A stretch of 64,000 nucleotides of DNA from Heterostelium multicystogenum (GCA_003667245.1 RCNN01000106.1:29666-93665); one strand, 5' to 3'. Numbered from the stretch's first letter, positions 48,248-62,451 are shown. The notes: a model not told the origin generated them from the letters alone. Program-made: numbers and translations.

Positions 48248-49139
48248 CTCCTAGTAATTCTTCTTCTTCTATCTCCTTGAAAACAACAACAACTAGAACT
48301 ACAACAACAACAACTACTACTATAATATCTATATATCAATATCTATCTAAACATTAAACAAAGTTGAACTGATACAATGTACTTATTATTATCTAAATAT
48401 ACCCTCTAACTATATATATGTATGTGTATGTATTATATCGATCGAGTTTGATGAAGATAATTAAAAGTACAAAAAGGTACCTTAGATATATGAACTTGGT
48501 TGGTGATGTTCTGTCAAACTTGTTAATGAAAATTTTGATATGCAAATTATTATTATTATTTTACCAAATGAAATTGCTTAGACTCAATTTGAAGTTTCAT
48601 TTGAATGTTTAAATGAGAAATTGTAAAACAAATATCATCATCTTACATATTATATCCTCACATCTTAATATCATAAGTTCAGTTTATTTCTTCTAAAGAG
48701 CAATAATATTATCAAATTCCAATTTTAAATTGACTATCAATTCATTGAATATGAATGAATCAATGATAGATTGATTAGAAATTGATAGATAATACTACTC
48801 AAATTGAATTGAATTCATTCAACTTTATCTGTAGCTGTAAAGTGAAGAGAGAGCAATTAAGATCCTATGACAATCTTTGTAACTTGCTGGTCATAGTTTG
48901 CATTCATTCCAAAGTTTGCTGATTTTCAAATGAAAATTATGAAAAACAACAACACCAACATGTTCAGTAATACTGACTGCTACTTTCATTTTTCACATGA
49001 CTTAAATCATTGTTATTGTGTTGTATATCTTTGTTAAACATCTTCTTCTTCTTTTTATAATACTATTTTTCAGTTCTTCATAGATAGAATCAGAGGTGTC
49101 ACTCGTCAGTTCTTTACTTGTAGATAGCATCAGGTCAGC
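48248..49139. promoter_or_regulatory. Divergent promoter region between VPS39 and WDR11
   Basis: An 890-bp region between two start codons. ACAACAACAACTACTACT lies near VPS39, AT-rich inverted words (CAATGATAGATTGATTAG) sit around 48760-48780, and a CTTCTTCTTCTTTT tract falls 100 bp before WDR11. No RNA gene or frame was recognised; 48418-48612 is not coding-like. Confidence 0.3.
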
Positions 49140-52100
49140 ATGTCATCACCTATTTCTTTGTTGAGTAGTGCCAGTCATGTGTCTACTGTTGGTGGTGCTG
49201 GTGCTGCCCAGAATACTGTGAGTGCTGGTGGCGGCTCATCTAAGCTGCAGCCAAAGATTCTCTGTGGAAAACTGCATCGTGATAATAGACATGCAAGTGA
49301 CTGGGGTTGGCAGAACCTGTTTGTCTATGGCTGCCATACCCACGTCGCTGTTGTCGATCCCGCATATCTAAATGTCGTCCAGACGCTCGATGAACACAGA
49401 CATAACGTCTGTGTTGTGCGGTGGTCGCGCGACATTCTCTCCTCCACTCAAACTACCCCAGTGCGTTTGGCTTCTGCTGACACTGGAGGAACAATCATTA
49501 TTTGGGATGTTATTGAAGCTGCTGTTTTGCAGTCGTTCAACATCTCATCGACAAACCACTCTGCAGAGGAGCTACATTCTTCGACCAGCAGTGGAATTGG
49601 CAGTGGCGCCAGTGGAAGCGGCGCTAACACAAGCGGAGGCGAGCATCACAGCAGCAAATCATTGGCCTCTGTTGCTTCTCCTAATTGTATAAAAGATATC
49701 CAATGGTTGCCCAATGACCCATCACTCATTGCAGTGTTGACTGGCAACTCACTTTCACTGTGGAACGTACAAATTGGAATGCGAGTTTGGAAACGCGACA
49801 TTGATCATGCAACTACATTCCAGCTAGACTCATTCATCGAGAATAGACTGCTACTTGGTATTATCAATGGTTCAATATATTCGTTGGATTTGACACAAAC
49901 ACTACAGAGCAGCAGCATCAGTCATATGGATGGAACAGTCATAGCTGTCCAGGCCCCAACTCTGGAATTCATTCACCATGCTTCTCCTTCAAAGTTGATG
50001 AGTGGTTCAATCAATTCCAGCAATCAAAAGACAGGCGAACTACTACAGTTGGTTTGCTCACCCATTTCAAAGAATATAGTGTACTATGTGTTTCAAAGAG
50101 AGTTGGTTGTGTATGATATCACATCGAATCAGTTATTTGGATTGGTGATACTCGACCGCAACAAATCCAACTTCCAATCGATTCTACTCTGCCGAGAGAA
50201 TCCTTATTTGATGTTCTCGCTGCACGATGACGGTAGCGTCACCTCCTGGAACAGACGTACTGACAGCAACAACACCCACAACTACGAACAGCTTTGTGTA
50301 TCGGATCTCTCTCACTTCCACAAGAAATCCAAAAAGAAAGGACAACAACTCTTCTCGATCACTCATCACCCATTTAATGAGCAAACTATATTATCGATTG
50401 CAGGTGATGGTATAATGTAAGTAGAGCTATGAATGTTTGACGGCAACAAGTAGGTACCATACTAATTCTTTGGAACTATAGTTGGAAATGGGATTTTACT
50501 TCTGAAATGCTGGCATATGGAGGCCAATCGATGTTTGCCCCAAGACTGAATACATTGAGTTTGAAGCCATTGAATGGTGTTGTAAAGTTGGGTGTTTCAG
50601 GTACTTCAGATTGTGTTTCTCATCCAATTACTTCGATGTCTGTTTATCCTTTCGCAAACCGTGCGAATATGTCTCTCATTGTTGTTGGAACGGCCAATGG
50701 AACTATTCAGCTATTGAATGCTACCACTCTGAAGGTTCAGAAGGAGTTGTTCATATGGCAACATCCTGTATATGGATTAAAATGGCTTTCTCCAGGCCGT
50801 GTCATTTGCTACAGCTATGAGGAGGTGGAAACTGGTCGTGTGTTTCATAATCGTATGGCGATGGTTGACTTGCGATCTGGGCGAGTTAAGGAGTTCCGTT
50901 TGGTGGCCGCCAATGAAACTACTCCCATCCGTGGACTTAGATTATCATTTTCACGTAAATATTTAGTGATTCTTTTGAAAGATCGTCCTTTTGAACTGTG
51001 GGACACAAAGAGATTCACATGTTTGCGTTCATTCAAACAATATCCCTCTGTTGCCGGACTTGAGTGGGTTCCACCACGCGATGATTCTGAGACTGCATTG
51101 TCCCCAGACACCACTCGATATGAATCTCGAGAACAGTTTATCTTTTTCAACTCTGATAGTGGCTCAGGATCTATTAAATGTTGTACCATAGAAGGCAACT
51201 CAGTAACATTATTGGATGTTGCAATGGAAGGAAATGCACTGACAAATGTAATGAGTGGAAATGCACCACAGTTGGCACATTCCGTCAAGCGTGACTTGAT
51301 GGTAGCAGGTGATGCCTCTGGAAATATCCAAATTTGGAGTAGCGAACGAAAGAAACAATTTAATATAGCTACACATAAGAGCGCCATCAAAAAGATTAGG
51401 TTCTCTCCAGCACCAAATAGCTCGGATATCATGGTCCTATTTACAAGTGGTGAGATTCTAATTTATGATGTGGCCAATATTACAAGAACCGCCACTGGAA
51501 GCTATCTTTCAGAGCGCGACATCAAAGCAATCGATATTGAATGGCTCACAGACTCAAACCCAATTGTTATCTCGGCAGACAACTCCATCCGTATCCTGGA
51601 TAGCACTCTCTGTTTAACAAACTCTCGTATCAACAATGTAATTGGTGGATCCAGTGATGCTACTAATATATTCGAAGGATTCATATACTCTCCACTTCTT
51701 TTATCGCCATTCTGTGCTACACAGTTACAGCACTTGCTTCACGGCTGTCGATTGGATTCTATCCAATCTCCAGTTGATCTTGGAAAATCACAAGCTACAT
51801 CAATGCTCCTGCTCGACCAAATGGAAAAGAACACTAGATTATTGTCTTTAGTTGATGATAGATTGCTGTCATTGCTTTCCTCAAGCAGCACCGCAGAATG
51901 TAGTCTAGCTATTGCTCAATTCTTTGGTGACTATGAGCAAATCAAATTCTGGCGATTGGTTATTCATACTCTGCAATGCATCGACAGAACTCTTTATACA
52001 CCAGGACAAAACATATATAATCAGGAATGTTTAGCCTTCTATGACCAGCTCCCACTTATCCCACCCATTCCAACAAAGTCCACAGACTCTCAAAATACTC

Positions 52101-53674
52101 CTACCTCTACTGCTGGCGTACATAATGTCAGTCCATCAATCCATTCTGCTACTACTCCACCCATTCCTGTCAACAACATGAGCATATCTATAAATCAACC
52201 GACCTCACCTCTGTCCTCATCTCCACACTCAACACCCTCCAAGAGCAATCCTGCCCCAATTCAACCAGAAACACCCCAGCCACTCTCTAAAAAGCAGAGT
52301 ATTGCTTCATTCTTTGGTGGATTTGCACAAGGTTTAGCATCAAAAGCCACAGGAAACAATAAGGAGAAAGATATTCCTAAGCCAATTCCTCCACTCTCAA
52401 GTCCAACTACTACCCCTGTTAACTCCCCTACAACACAACATTCCTCAACAACCACCCAAACCAACACGAACTCAACCAATATTGTAAATCTACCTACTAG
52501 CAACACAAGCAACAATCCATTATCTATTTCACAAAGTTTCCACTCTGTAGTATCACAACTCCAACAATCTCAAGTACTTGACTTTGATCATCTTCAACAA
52601 CAACCACAGCAACATTCAGGTGACAACTCTCCAATGAATAGTTCTCTTGCAGATTCAAGTATGAGCATGGGAGATAGCTCGCTCCCCACTTCATCGCTAC
52701 CAGTATACTATGATATGTTGTGTGACGCGTCAACAACCAGATCTTCTGCTCTCGAGCGACTTGACCTCCAGGAGAGAAAGAAATCCAATAATCCATCGGC
52801 AACTGAAGCAAACGACAGGCTTACAAAGTCATTGATAGAGAATAATATTTTAATGGGTCGTGCTCCACGTGCTGTTGCATTGTTACTTGATACTACACCA
52901 GACCATCCCGATTTCTACATTAAAGCAATCAAAGCAAGTATGATAGCAGCATCAATTTCCCCAGAGTGCTATCAGTCTACAATGAAGCTATTGGCTGAAA
53001 ACCTGATTGCCGTTGGAAAAGTTGAAGAGGGGGTACAATTCTTATGTCTCATAGGTAAAGTCCTTGAAGCATGTCGCTATCTACAAGGTGCCCAGCGATG
53101 GAATGAGGCTGCATCTCTTGCCAAGTCTAGTCTTTCCGAAGATGAGGTTAAAATTGTCTACAGACAATGGGCTATCCACCTGACCACTGAAAAGCAATAC
53201 CAAAAAGCTATAGAGATTTTCTTAACACTTGGCGACTTTTATTCAGTTATCCAACTCCTCTACATTCGAGGAAAGTTTGACCTAGCATCCCTTCTAATAG
53301 AGACATGCTATGAAAACAATATTCTGGTCGATAACTCTGAAGCAATCAGCAGCAGCAGCAACAACCAATTCAACACCAGCAATCAACTCATTGATATGAC
53401 ATCAACAACTGCTGTAGCTAAAAAAGTGGAGCTGGATAGTGTCTTTTCGCCAATTCCAAACTTAACACATGGCTTTACACTTGACCAACTGATTCAGATC
53501 ATATTCAAAGAGTATGGAAACCTCTTACACCAATTGTGCATCAACCATTCCTCCTACTATTGGCGTAAATCAGGCAAAAAAGATTGTAGAGAGTCCGCAT
53601 CTGCACAAAACACCACCAGTTTATCGAACAGCTCATCAGGATTTGCCACCACTAATTTTGAATCTCTGATATAA
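49140..53674 (+). CDS. wdr11: WDR11 homologue, WD40 trafficking protein
   Basis: Exon 1 49140-50416 and exon 2 50482-53674 give 1489 residues with an intact frame. Family landmarks are ASDWGWQNLFVYGCHTHVAV, VVRWSRD, RLASADTGGTIIIWDV, IKDIQWLPNDPSLIAVLTGN, and in the second propeller VVGTANGTIQLLN, VAGDASGNIQIWSSERKK. The C-terminal alpha-solenoid part has RAPRAVALLLDTTPDHPDFY and AIEIFLTLGDFYSVIQLLYIRGKFDLASLLIE. WDR11 acts with FAM91A1 at the trans-Golgi to capture endosome-derived vesicles carrying acidic clusters. It is larger than the human protein (1224) because of low-complexity inserts (Ser/Gly at residues about 140-165, and Ser/Thr/Pro/Gln from 52070 to 52700). Confidence 0.93.
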
Positions 53675-54121
53675 AAATCCACCAACCTTCAGGAGTATTG
53701 AAAAATCAAGTGACCTGATTTTTATTGTTTTGGATATCACCACTAAACACCATCCACTTCACTGATTAAATTTCTATTTTTATTTTCTTTTTATGATAAT
53801 TTTGGCAAGTGACACCAACCCCCTTTTTCATGTGGCATTTGATAGTTTTAATTAGGGTGTGCTAAAAACACCAAAACACTTTATTTTGTCCAATTACAAT
53901 ACTTCAAGAAGTTAAGGTCTTCCTCAACAAAACAGATACATTTGTGAATTTGATGAAGGAAAAAGGGTTTGATGCCATTTATCTAAGGAATATTATTCCT
54001 AGCTTGGTGAATCTGTTTGATCAATTGATAAGAGTCAGGTGATCTCTATTTTTATTATGATCATCAATTATATTAATTAAAGATTAAAAAGTAGATAGAT
54101 ATCAAGATATAGAAATAGATA
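53675..54121. other. Intergenic region
   Basis: About 450 bp of A+T-rich sequence between two plus-strand genes. The first 150 bp probably contain the WDR11 3' UTR and polyadenylation site. A weak frame around 53880-54040 (EVKVFLNKTDTFV-like) is too short and broken to call. Confidence 0.25.
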
Positions 54122-54331
54122 ATGATGAAGTCTTATGAAATTGGAATTGTTGTTGGTGTAACTGCATTTGCTTTTCTAGTAGGAGTTTTTTATATCATAA
54201 AGTTTAGGAAAGCAAGAGAGAAAAACATTAAAACCACAACAGTTGTTGTACAAGAAACTAGATTTAATGAGCAAATTGAGTTAGAAGTTAGTTCTTCAAA
54301 ATCAAATACAAATGCTGACTCAAATGTATAA
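54122..54331 (+). CDS. Small single-pass membrane protein
   Basis: A 69-residue frame starting MMKSYEIGIVVGVTAFAFLVGVFYIIKF, so one clear membrane helix at residues 7-26 is followed by a basic stop-transfer segment (KFRKAREKN). A Thr/Val-rich and then acidic/Ser tail ends in DSNV. The ATG sits in an AAATG-like context 15 bp after an A/T tract, and the composition differs from the noise frames around it. The predicted orientation is N-terminus out, C-terminus cytosolic. No family recognised. Confidence 0.5.
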   Translation: MMKSYEIGIVVGVTAFAFLVGVFYIIKFRKAREKNIKTTTVVVQETRFNEQIELEVSSSKSNTNADSNV

Positions 54332-54603
54332 TATAATTAACAAACATAAACTCTTTCCATTCCATGTATAATATAAAAGCGCTAAGTAAGTATTAATAAA
54401 TTGGTTTGTATTCTACTTTGATCAAACATATATTAACAGTGTATAATTTAGTTAATACTTTAGTTCGATGAACTTTTCACAATTGAAATAATATTTTTCA
54501 AGTAGAAAGAATTGGTTATCCTGTTGTTTTGTGATTGGTGACCAAAACCTCAATAAAGAATATTTATGATCTAAAATTTTTTGATGTTATTTATCTTTAA
54601 GCA

Positions 54604-57600
54604 TTAAAGAAAATGGGTTTTGGATAGATTTACAATCTGATAGGAGTCAAAATTATCTCTGGCATGAAGTTTACAATTATTTGGGTCAATTGGAACGAGT
54701 TCAGAGATGCTTATACCAATAGAAAGAATTTCTATATGTTTGGAATGTCTAGAATTAGTTATAGTCAAAGAAAATTCATAGAAATAAAAAATTACCTTTA
54801 GGATAGGATTTTCTTGGTAGTGTTATGTATAGAGGTGAGTAAATGGCAAAGTAAAGTGGTTTGATAGGTGTAAAGTGCTGTGAGGCTATTGGATGTAATT
54901 GAGTTTTACCTGAAATATTTATCTATAATAAACAATCATTAGAATACAATATTTTACCTTAGACATCTAGTTAAATATATATTATCATACCTTAAAATAG
55001 AGTGATTCTACATTTTGGATATTTTCCAGGTGACCATTGATGGTTAACTTCAATGGGAAATTATCAATGGATTCTAAAGATTTTTCGTGAGGTGCTGGAA
55101 GTAAGATAATTAACCATTTTTCTTTTGATTTGATTATTTACAACTATTAGAGATGGTTCATATTCCTAATGTATTCTAATGTTAGTTGAATGAACGAATG
55201 AATGATATTCACAATTTGATATCAAACCTTTAAAAATAGTGATAAATGGTTAATGATTGATTGTGGATAGATTCTGGCTTGCTTGGTTGGTGGCTCTGAA
55301 CTTCTGTCCTTGGTACTTGTAGTGTTGTTTGAGGGTAAGGACTGCATCTAAATTATCATAGAGTGTCTGGATTGATTGTGGAATCTTAAATTGATGTTTG
55401 TTTGAAAATCTAAATTAAAGTGGTAAGTATGGTATGTAAGGATTCCAACAAACATGTAGTTTGTTAGTTTTCCTGAGATATTTGTTACATACTCTTTATA
55501 AACTGTAAGTTTGTTTCTTAATTGTATGAGTTTGATTTTGATCTACAGCAACATTAGATTGCAACATTGTGTAGATAGCCATGACAATGTCACCGACCAA
55601 GCGATATTCATACAGAATTGACTGAATCTGTGATTCCAATCCAATAAATGAACTTGCATCTTATAGGAGAGTTTAGACAGTTTTGGCCAAGTGAATATGT
55701 CAATTCATGTGTTGGACATCTTTTAATCTAATTAATTGAAAGGAAGTGAAGGTGGAAGAATGAATATGAGAATTCTGACTATAAATCAAGATACAGTCGT
55801 CTTTTACATACATTGATTATCATTTTAAGTATATGTATAAACATTAGATAGAAATCAGATGTTGGTTTCAAGATCCTGTTGATGTTTGATATTCTCAAAA
55901 AGTTGCTATAGAGAATAAAGAGGTTAGGAATGATCAATTGTTGATATTATTGAACATACCGTTCACATTCTTCAATTAATTTCATAATCTGATTGAACTT
56001 GTTTGATTTTAGAAAGACCTAAGATACTTTGAGTTTGATGGCTAAGGGATGAGCTGTCACCATTTAACAATTCCAGTGTATTCTTCAGGAACTTGGAAAG
56101 ATCTTCTTTGTGACTCCAGTTTAAGTTGATCTAAATGGAAGGAGGTGGAGTTGCTTATGTTAGTTATTTCCAACCAAAGGAGACTTGAGAATACTAGTTA
56201 ACAAATTTGTTATATTTACATAGGTTTGTCGTTTGATTTTGAGTGTCCTCATCAGTTTGTAATGTTTGAGGGAAATATTGGGGATATTTATCTTTGAGAT
56301 ACATGTGATGTTGTACCCAAAAATGGAGGGAGCAACGATATGATTGTCTTGTTGGTTTTGGCGCTGTTCAATATGACAATCATAATCGCCACATAGAAGA
56401 TATCATCCATGTTTGGCTCAACAGAGGCAAACTTTGGATCGATACGCAAAAGATCCTCAACTATGAACTCTGTGAATTGATTCTGTGATCCAATTTTGGA
56501 GAGACACTCAAAAATAGAATAGAGATCTCTTGGATACTTCTGGAGATTGACAAGTAATGCTTGCGTTGTCGCTAGAAGACATTGGAAGTTTGACAAATGG
56601 ATGCTTGTCAGCAGCCTGTGAACCGATTGTCTTTCTGCAGATGACGAGTTCTCCAACGAAGCAAGAATGACATGTAGCTAGTTTATTAGATCGGGCCCGA
56701 GTAAGTAAAACCAATAGTCAGGTAATGGTATTGTAATGTTAACTTACCTGCTCTTCTTTGATGGTCACCATTTTACCTATTTTTCGTAGAGAGTTGATAG
56801 AGTTGATTCTGACAGACTCAATCTCGTCGGTGAATATATCAACGAGGAAGTCAATATTCTTTTGGGCAAAGTCATTGTTTCTAACGCTAAGCTCACACAT
56901 ACTGTCTATGGCCGAAGATCGAACCTCATAGAATTCGTCCTCCAACCCTGGATGAATGCACCAGTTGCACCAGCATCAACCAAGCTCATTGATGACTCTG
57001 TAGATGACATAAAGTCGATATCACCTTCAGGCACACCTATATGGGTTGTTTGTTTGGCTTCCACTGTCTTGCTGCTGTTGCTGTTGCTGTTGTTGCTTAT
57101 TGGTAAAGTGCTGTTTGGTATACCGGCTGTGGTCCAATTTGGTATTTCTTTCTTCCCTTATGATCGAAATCAAACAATATCTCCTTACTCAGCGTCTGAA
57201 TCAAGTAGTTTAAGCGATACATCATAGATGCATCCTAGTAGTTTACACGCCTTTGTTACAAACATGTCAGTAAGGCTTATCTTTTCCGTTGGCGCAAAGT
57301 TATGATACATACGTTGTTTCTGACAATGACAGATGGGTCATTGACAGCATTGCAGATCTTTTTAAATACATCATCAACCAGTCTTATCTTTTCACTCTTG
57401 TTTCGTTCGTTAATGGTACCGAGTATGTGGTTGGGATACACATTGCTGATGACCCAGAGCAGTTTGATGCATTCGAGTCTCACCTGTTCATATTGGTCCA
57501 GGAGCATCAAAGTAGCCTGTTGATAGATCCTATTGACAGAAAGCGATCCACCTCGGTAGAATATCGAGTACAGCGATTTGAGTGCGGCCTCTCTCACGCG

Positions 57601-58412
57601 ATAGTCGGGATCTTTCAGAAAAGTTGACCATGATAAGTTGTATGTTTTCCGACTCTTGCTTCAGGTTCTTGTTGATGTTGCCCAGCAGCAAGATTGACTC
57701 TTTTCTTACTATGGGGCTGGCGTGATGCAAAAGTGGCTCCACTGTCGTTGTGATAAGTAGTGAAAGGTTGATGTCTTTTGAAAACGACGATTTGGCGAAT
57801 CGCAGCCAGCGATGCAGCCAACACCTTCTTCGACTTTGTGGTGCCTTCACCACCAGAGTTCAGCTTTATTGTCGTCGAGAGCAAGTAGTTGACAACACTG
57901 CTGCTGTCGACAAAGATATCAAGAGCCAGCATTGACAGAAGACGTATCAAAAGCACCATAACATCGCTGTTTGTTTCAATCGACATTTGCTTCTTCACAG
58001 TGTATATCAAGTCGAATGCATTCTCTCTATGATTCAGGGGTAGATGGGGCAACAAATATAGTGCCGATTCCGAACGTACCCTAACGTCAGGATTGCCAAT
58101 GTCCAGCATGAATTGGTCCAACATTGAGAACAAACCAATCTTTGAAGCAATAGGATAGGACATCAAACTACTGTTTGAAGTCGTACCATTTACAATTGAA
58201 GCTACGACATTGTGTTGTTGATTTGGTTGCTGTTGGTTCGATGATTGTATTACAGTTGTTATACCATTGCCGACATTACTAAATTGTATCGATGATGATG
58301 ATAGTTGTTGTTGCTGCTGCTGTTGTTGTTGTGGTTGTTGCTGTTGTTGTTGCAGCGTAGTTGTTTGTTGTTGCGGTGACTTGATCGATACATTCGATCT
58401 ATTGCTATTCAT
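54604..58412 (-). CDS. ints4: Integrator complex subunit 4 (INTS4), HEAT-repeat protein
   Basis: Ten exons can be traced: 58412-57313, 57250-56748, 56677-56220, 56130-55960, 55905-55812, 55659-55493, 55409-55228, 55094-54991, 54922-54796 and 54731-54604. The N-terminus has Gln runs (58300-58370). HEAT-type repeats follow: SALYLLPHLPL, VREAALKSLYSIF, QYEQVRLECIKLLWVISNVYP, IRLVDDVFKKICNAVNDPSV, EDEFYEVRSSAIDSMCELS, SVEPNMDDIFYVAIMIVILNSAKT. These match human INTS4 in order. The end is a beta-rich domain closing at HFL. Integrator binds RNA polymerase II and cleaves snRNA and other nascent RNAs; INTS4 is the scaffold for the INTS9/11 nuclease. Frame slips occur near 57840, 57600, 57200, 56960, 56315, 56000, 55870 and 55265, mostly at homopolymers. 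Confidence 0.85.
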
Positions 58413-58631
58413 ATCTTATATCTGAGATATTTGATCGGTATCTACCATATGATGACGAAGTTCACTTCATAAAAATGACTTAATTTAGCACAGAATACTG
58501 TAATATTTCTGCTAATTTTTGGCATTGTTAGAATTATGTAGTTAGTTGGTTTTTTCAGTTTTTTTTTTTTAGTGGCCAGATCTGTTTCACCATCAGTTAA
58601 GTCCAAGAAGTCTTAACACTAAGGTTATTCG
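58413..58631. promoter_or_regulatory. Compact bidirectional promoter between INTS4 and XPO4
   Basis: Only 219 bp separate the two start codons. The centre holds a TTTTTTTTTT tract (58559-58570), an ATTTCTGC/ACAGAATAC segment and a CACTTAAGTCCAAGAAG-like stretch near XPO4. The spacing implies shared control. Confidence 0.5.
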
Positions 58632-61600
58632 ATGGATCAGCTACAAATCAATCAGTTTATACTGCAGTTGGAAAAGAACTGTAACGACCTGCAGTCGAAC
58701 GATGGCTCTCTGCGCGAGGCTGCTGAGAAGTTCATCATCAAGTTTACCACTATGCCAGCACCCTATGCAGTTTGCTTTGGCATGTTTGAGAAGTCGCAGT
58801 CTTCGTTGGTGCACTTCTACGGGACTGATGGCGCTGCGTGATGCTATCATCAGAGAGTGGGCCACGCTTGACCAGGCAGCAAAGTGGTCGATCACTGAGC
58901 AACTCATGAAGTACATTCTTTCACCTCTACATATGACACTGAACAACTCCACCAAGAATCAATCGTATAACACCATGGCTGTGTTGATTAAGCGATCGTG
59001 GATGGATGAGGAGCGTTATGCTGAGGGCAAACCGCTTGGTCAAATCATCGTTGACCACATGCGTGGCCAAATACTCGATGGCGAGCGCGCCCTACAGGAG
59101 GTTGCTGTCGGTACACTTCTCTCGATTCTCACCGAGTTCTCGATGTCTTCGAAGGCTTCACAGACCCAGCAGACCTGGGACTACCACCAAGCCTCAATGC
59201 TTTCCTTCCAGAAACACACAGTTTGCTACCCATATTCAACGCAACAATCCAACTACTCTCTAACTACAAATCAGACATTGTCAATCACAAAAACATCAAT
59301 GAGCGTTTCATCTACGTGCTATATCACGCACTTCAGCTGCTCGAGAGTATATGCAACTGGCGATTCCTACGTGATCAATTCAAGTCACTTGCATTCCTTG
59401 CAAAGTATAAGACAAATCGCTACAACTTCCGTCCCAACTCAAGAATGGGCTCCGGCCCTCGTGGACTCTACCTTTGTGTTTGACTTGGTGTTTGAGCTGT
59501 ATCCAGTAGTCAAGACACACAAGGAGATCTCTCATGTTTTGAGACAGATTATGACTTGTCTGTGCTGTCTCAACGGTGACTTGCTCGAGCGTCCCGAAGT
59601 ATGCAAGCAATACATGTGCAATCTCATTGACAGAGTAGCTCCACTTCTAGCAATGGCAATTCAACATCAACAACAGTCAAGCGAACCTCAAGACAATTGG
59701 AATGAGAATAGAGGATCTATCGACATTGATCCAAATCTTTTGTTCAAACTTCCAGTTCCAAAGCTTCTTGCTGATTCCACTCGAGAAATCTAGAACCTTC
59801 TTTGAAAACATTACTAAATACATTATATCATCACTTGAACTACATGAAACAATCGATTAAAAAGCGGTGACGACGAGCTTGAGAACGAACTTGAGAACGA
59901 ATTCTTCATTGTACTGATCAGAGCATGGGTTGGAATACTGGCGAATATCGAGGAGCAACAAAGCAAATCAAAGAAGTCAAAGTCAGCGCAATCCAACGAC
60001 TACTTTCAACTACTTGCTTGGAATCATTCAGGTATGCTCAGAGCAAATCTATAGAAACTATGTGCAGTCGAGAATTGAATTGTCTCTGATTGAACTCAAC
60101 AATGACAACAGTCTCTCTGCCGATGGAGACAATGAGTTGGACGAGGATAAGAACAAGTACAATGATCAACTCAAGCAGATTTCATATATCGGAAGAATGA
60201 ATCCTGGAATTTCAATGGATCTTTTGACAAAGGAGATCAACAAGACAGTTGATCAGCTGATCGCCAGTGGCGACCACCGTGCCTTTGAAACTCTCCATTG
60301 GCTTGTACTTTTAGCTGGAAACTTGTTGTTCGACAACGAGGGTATTTTGTCGAGTATTCCAAACAAAATTGAATCATTCACATTTGACCAATCTCAATCT
60401 GGTAGTGCAACCGACGCTGTTGTTGACCTATCCAATGCTATTTTCAGATATTGTCTCGACTTTGAATTGAAGGCAATGCTTCACTACAAGAGTGTTGAGA
60501 AACTCTCGCCCCTCACTGCCGAGACCTGCACCTGGTTCCTCGATGGATGGTCACTCGTCTATCTCTATCCATCTCAAGATTTGAACATCAAAATCAGTCC
60601 TCGCATCAGTGAGGCCTATGGATCACAAGCAACAGCTGAACTCATCAATCTACTCATCCTCAAGATTAACTTGAATCTAAAGTACTGGTCTGGTGAAATG
60701 AAAGTTCTTGATCAGACCGCATTGTTGCTCAAGAGCCTTTGCATCAATAAGCAACTGCTCCAACATCTCACAAGCTCACCACACTGGAAAGAACTATTCA
60801 ACCTGGAAGGTGACATCCAGCGTCTCAAATCCAAAGATTCAGGGAAAGATATACTCCTCGTTCATACGTGTAGTCTACAGCGCCAACCCATCTGAAAAGG
60901 CCGTCTATTTCACCCAACTTTCACAATCGATAACCAACACTCTCGATACCTTCTTCCAGCGTCCGGACTTCAAGAGCATCGCCCAAAACCCCGAAGTAAG
61001 AGAATCACTCTATGTTCTTTTGCACCGTCTCAATGGTATTATCTCAATTCCAGATGAGATCGACACATTCGATGATACTCCACCACAATATCTGGCCTTC
61101 GACCTTTTCTATAAATATTCCAACGCATTCGTTTCACTCATTCCACTCTACATTCACTATCCAGACACTGTCAACTTGATTCTCACACTATTTTCTCACT
61201 TTACCAAATATCAACTTTGAATTCATTGATGGTAAGTATATTAAGAAGCAAGCATTCTGCAGAAGCTAACCATCTCAAATGCACATCCATCTGCAGAAGA
61301 TAGATCACAGAAGATATTCCCAATCTTGGTTGAACTCTTCAACACTATTTCCAATATGTCCAGTGGTTCAAATTCCAAAGTCAATTTGGATAATAAAGAG
61401 CAATACAATAGAGTCAAGATGCAGCTTAGAATCATCAACAACATCGTCACATACAATGATGCCCAGAACAATTGCCCAAACTTATTGCACAAGCTGTGTT
61501 GCATGGAGTTTGTGTAACCATTCATGTATCACAGGCAGTACATTATTAGAGGTATATATCATTGATCTTCTACATCTACAATCATAAACTAACTCATTTC

Positions 61601-62337
61601 CACCTCAATACAATCCATTCCAATCTTGAACAAAAAGTATACCAAACTATCAACAACTTTCTTTTCGATTATCCACTTTTTATTCTCATCGGACTCGTTT
61701 GATCTTTCTGCTTTTCCACCAAATATCCTTAATACCTTGTTATCTTTGATTGAATATGGGCATTACTCAGTAAGTATATCTCAACTGGCTCTTTAACGAG
61801 TAAAAACTAACATATATCTCTTAGCCATGAGACACAGATATTGGCCAATAGTTCACTCAACTCGATTTTGGCACTTGCCAAGAATATTCAAAGAATGCTT
61901 GAATCAGCGATGCAAGTTGATATTAGCCTTCACCACACAACTGATTGGATCGATGATCAACTTTTTACTTCTCCACGACTTCAATATGGATGAGCTCCTA
62001 TATAATGCATCGAATGCATTCATTGAGCTTGTAGTACTGAACATCGATGGATTCAAACAGAAAGTCAACCAATTGATCCAACACCAAGATGCATCAATAC
62101 ACCCACGTCTCACCAACAGTTTCACACTACTCCTCAACTCCATGGAACAATACAAGACCAACAGCAACAGTGACACCAGAGAAGTTTTATTTTAATAGCA
62201 TCAAGAAGTTCATTGCTACTGTCAAGCCCACTTCTAAAAGAGAATTAAAAGATCTGGTAATGGATATGGTGACCTATATCCATTTTCCAACAAATAAAAG
62301 GCATGCATTCCCTTCCCAAAATTTCTTGGACAAATGA
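58632..62337 (+). CDS. xpo4: Exportin-4 (XPO4), importin-beta family, many frame slips
   Basis: The N-terminus MDQLQINQFILQLEKNCNDL, then APYAVCFGMFEKSQSSLVHF and LMALRDAIIREWATLDQ, matches the exportin-4 start. Later blocks are AVLIKRSWMD, TLLSILTEFSMSSK, ALQLLESICNWRFL, DSTFVFDLVFELYPVVKTH, QISYIGRMNPGISMDLL, ETLHWLVLLAGNLLFDNEG, LKYWSGEMKVLDQTALLLKSL and the C-terminal MDELLYNASNAFIELVVLNI. Exportin-4 carries eIF5A, Smad3 and other cargoes from the nucleus with RanGTP. Introns lie at about 61232-61296, 61552-61620 and 61771-61824. Slips are needed near 58822, 59175, 59445, 59860, 59999, 60850, 61980 and 62175. Conservation on both sides of each break favours sequence error. Confidence 0.85.
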
Positions 62338-62451
62338 AAATTTTTTCTAAGAAAAATAAGTGCAACATTAATTATCAATGTGACATTCTGCTTTGTTGAA
62401 CATAATTTTACATTTATTAAAACTTACATATAATAAAACAATATATAGATA

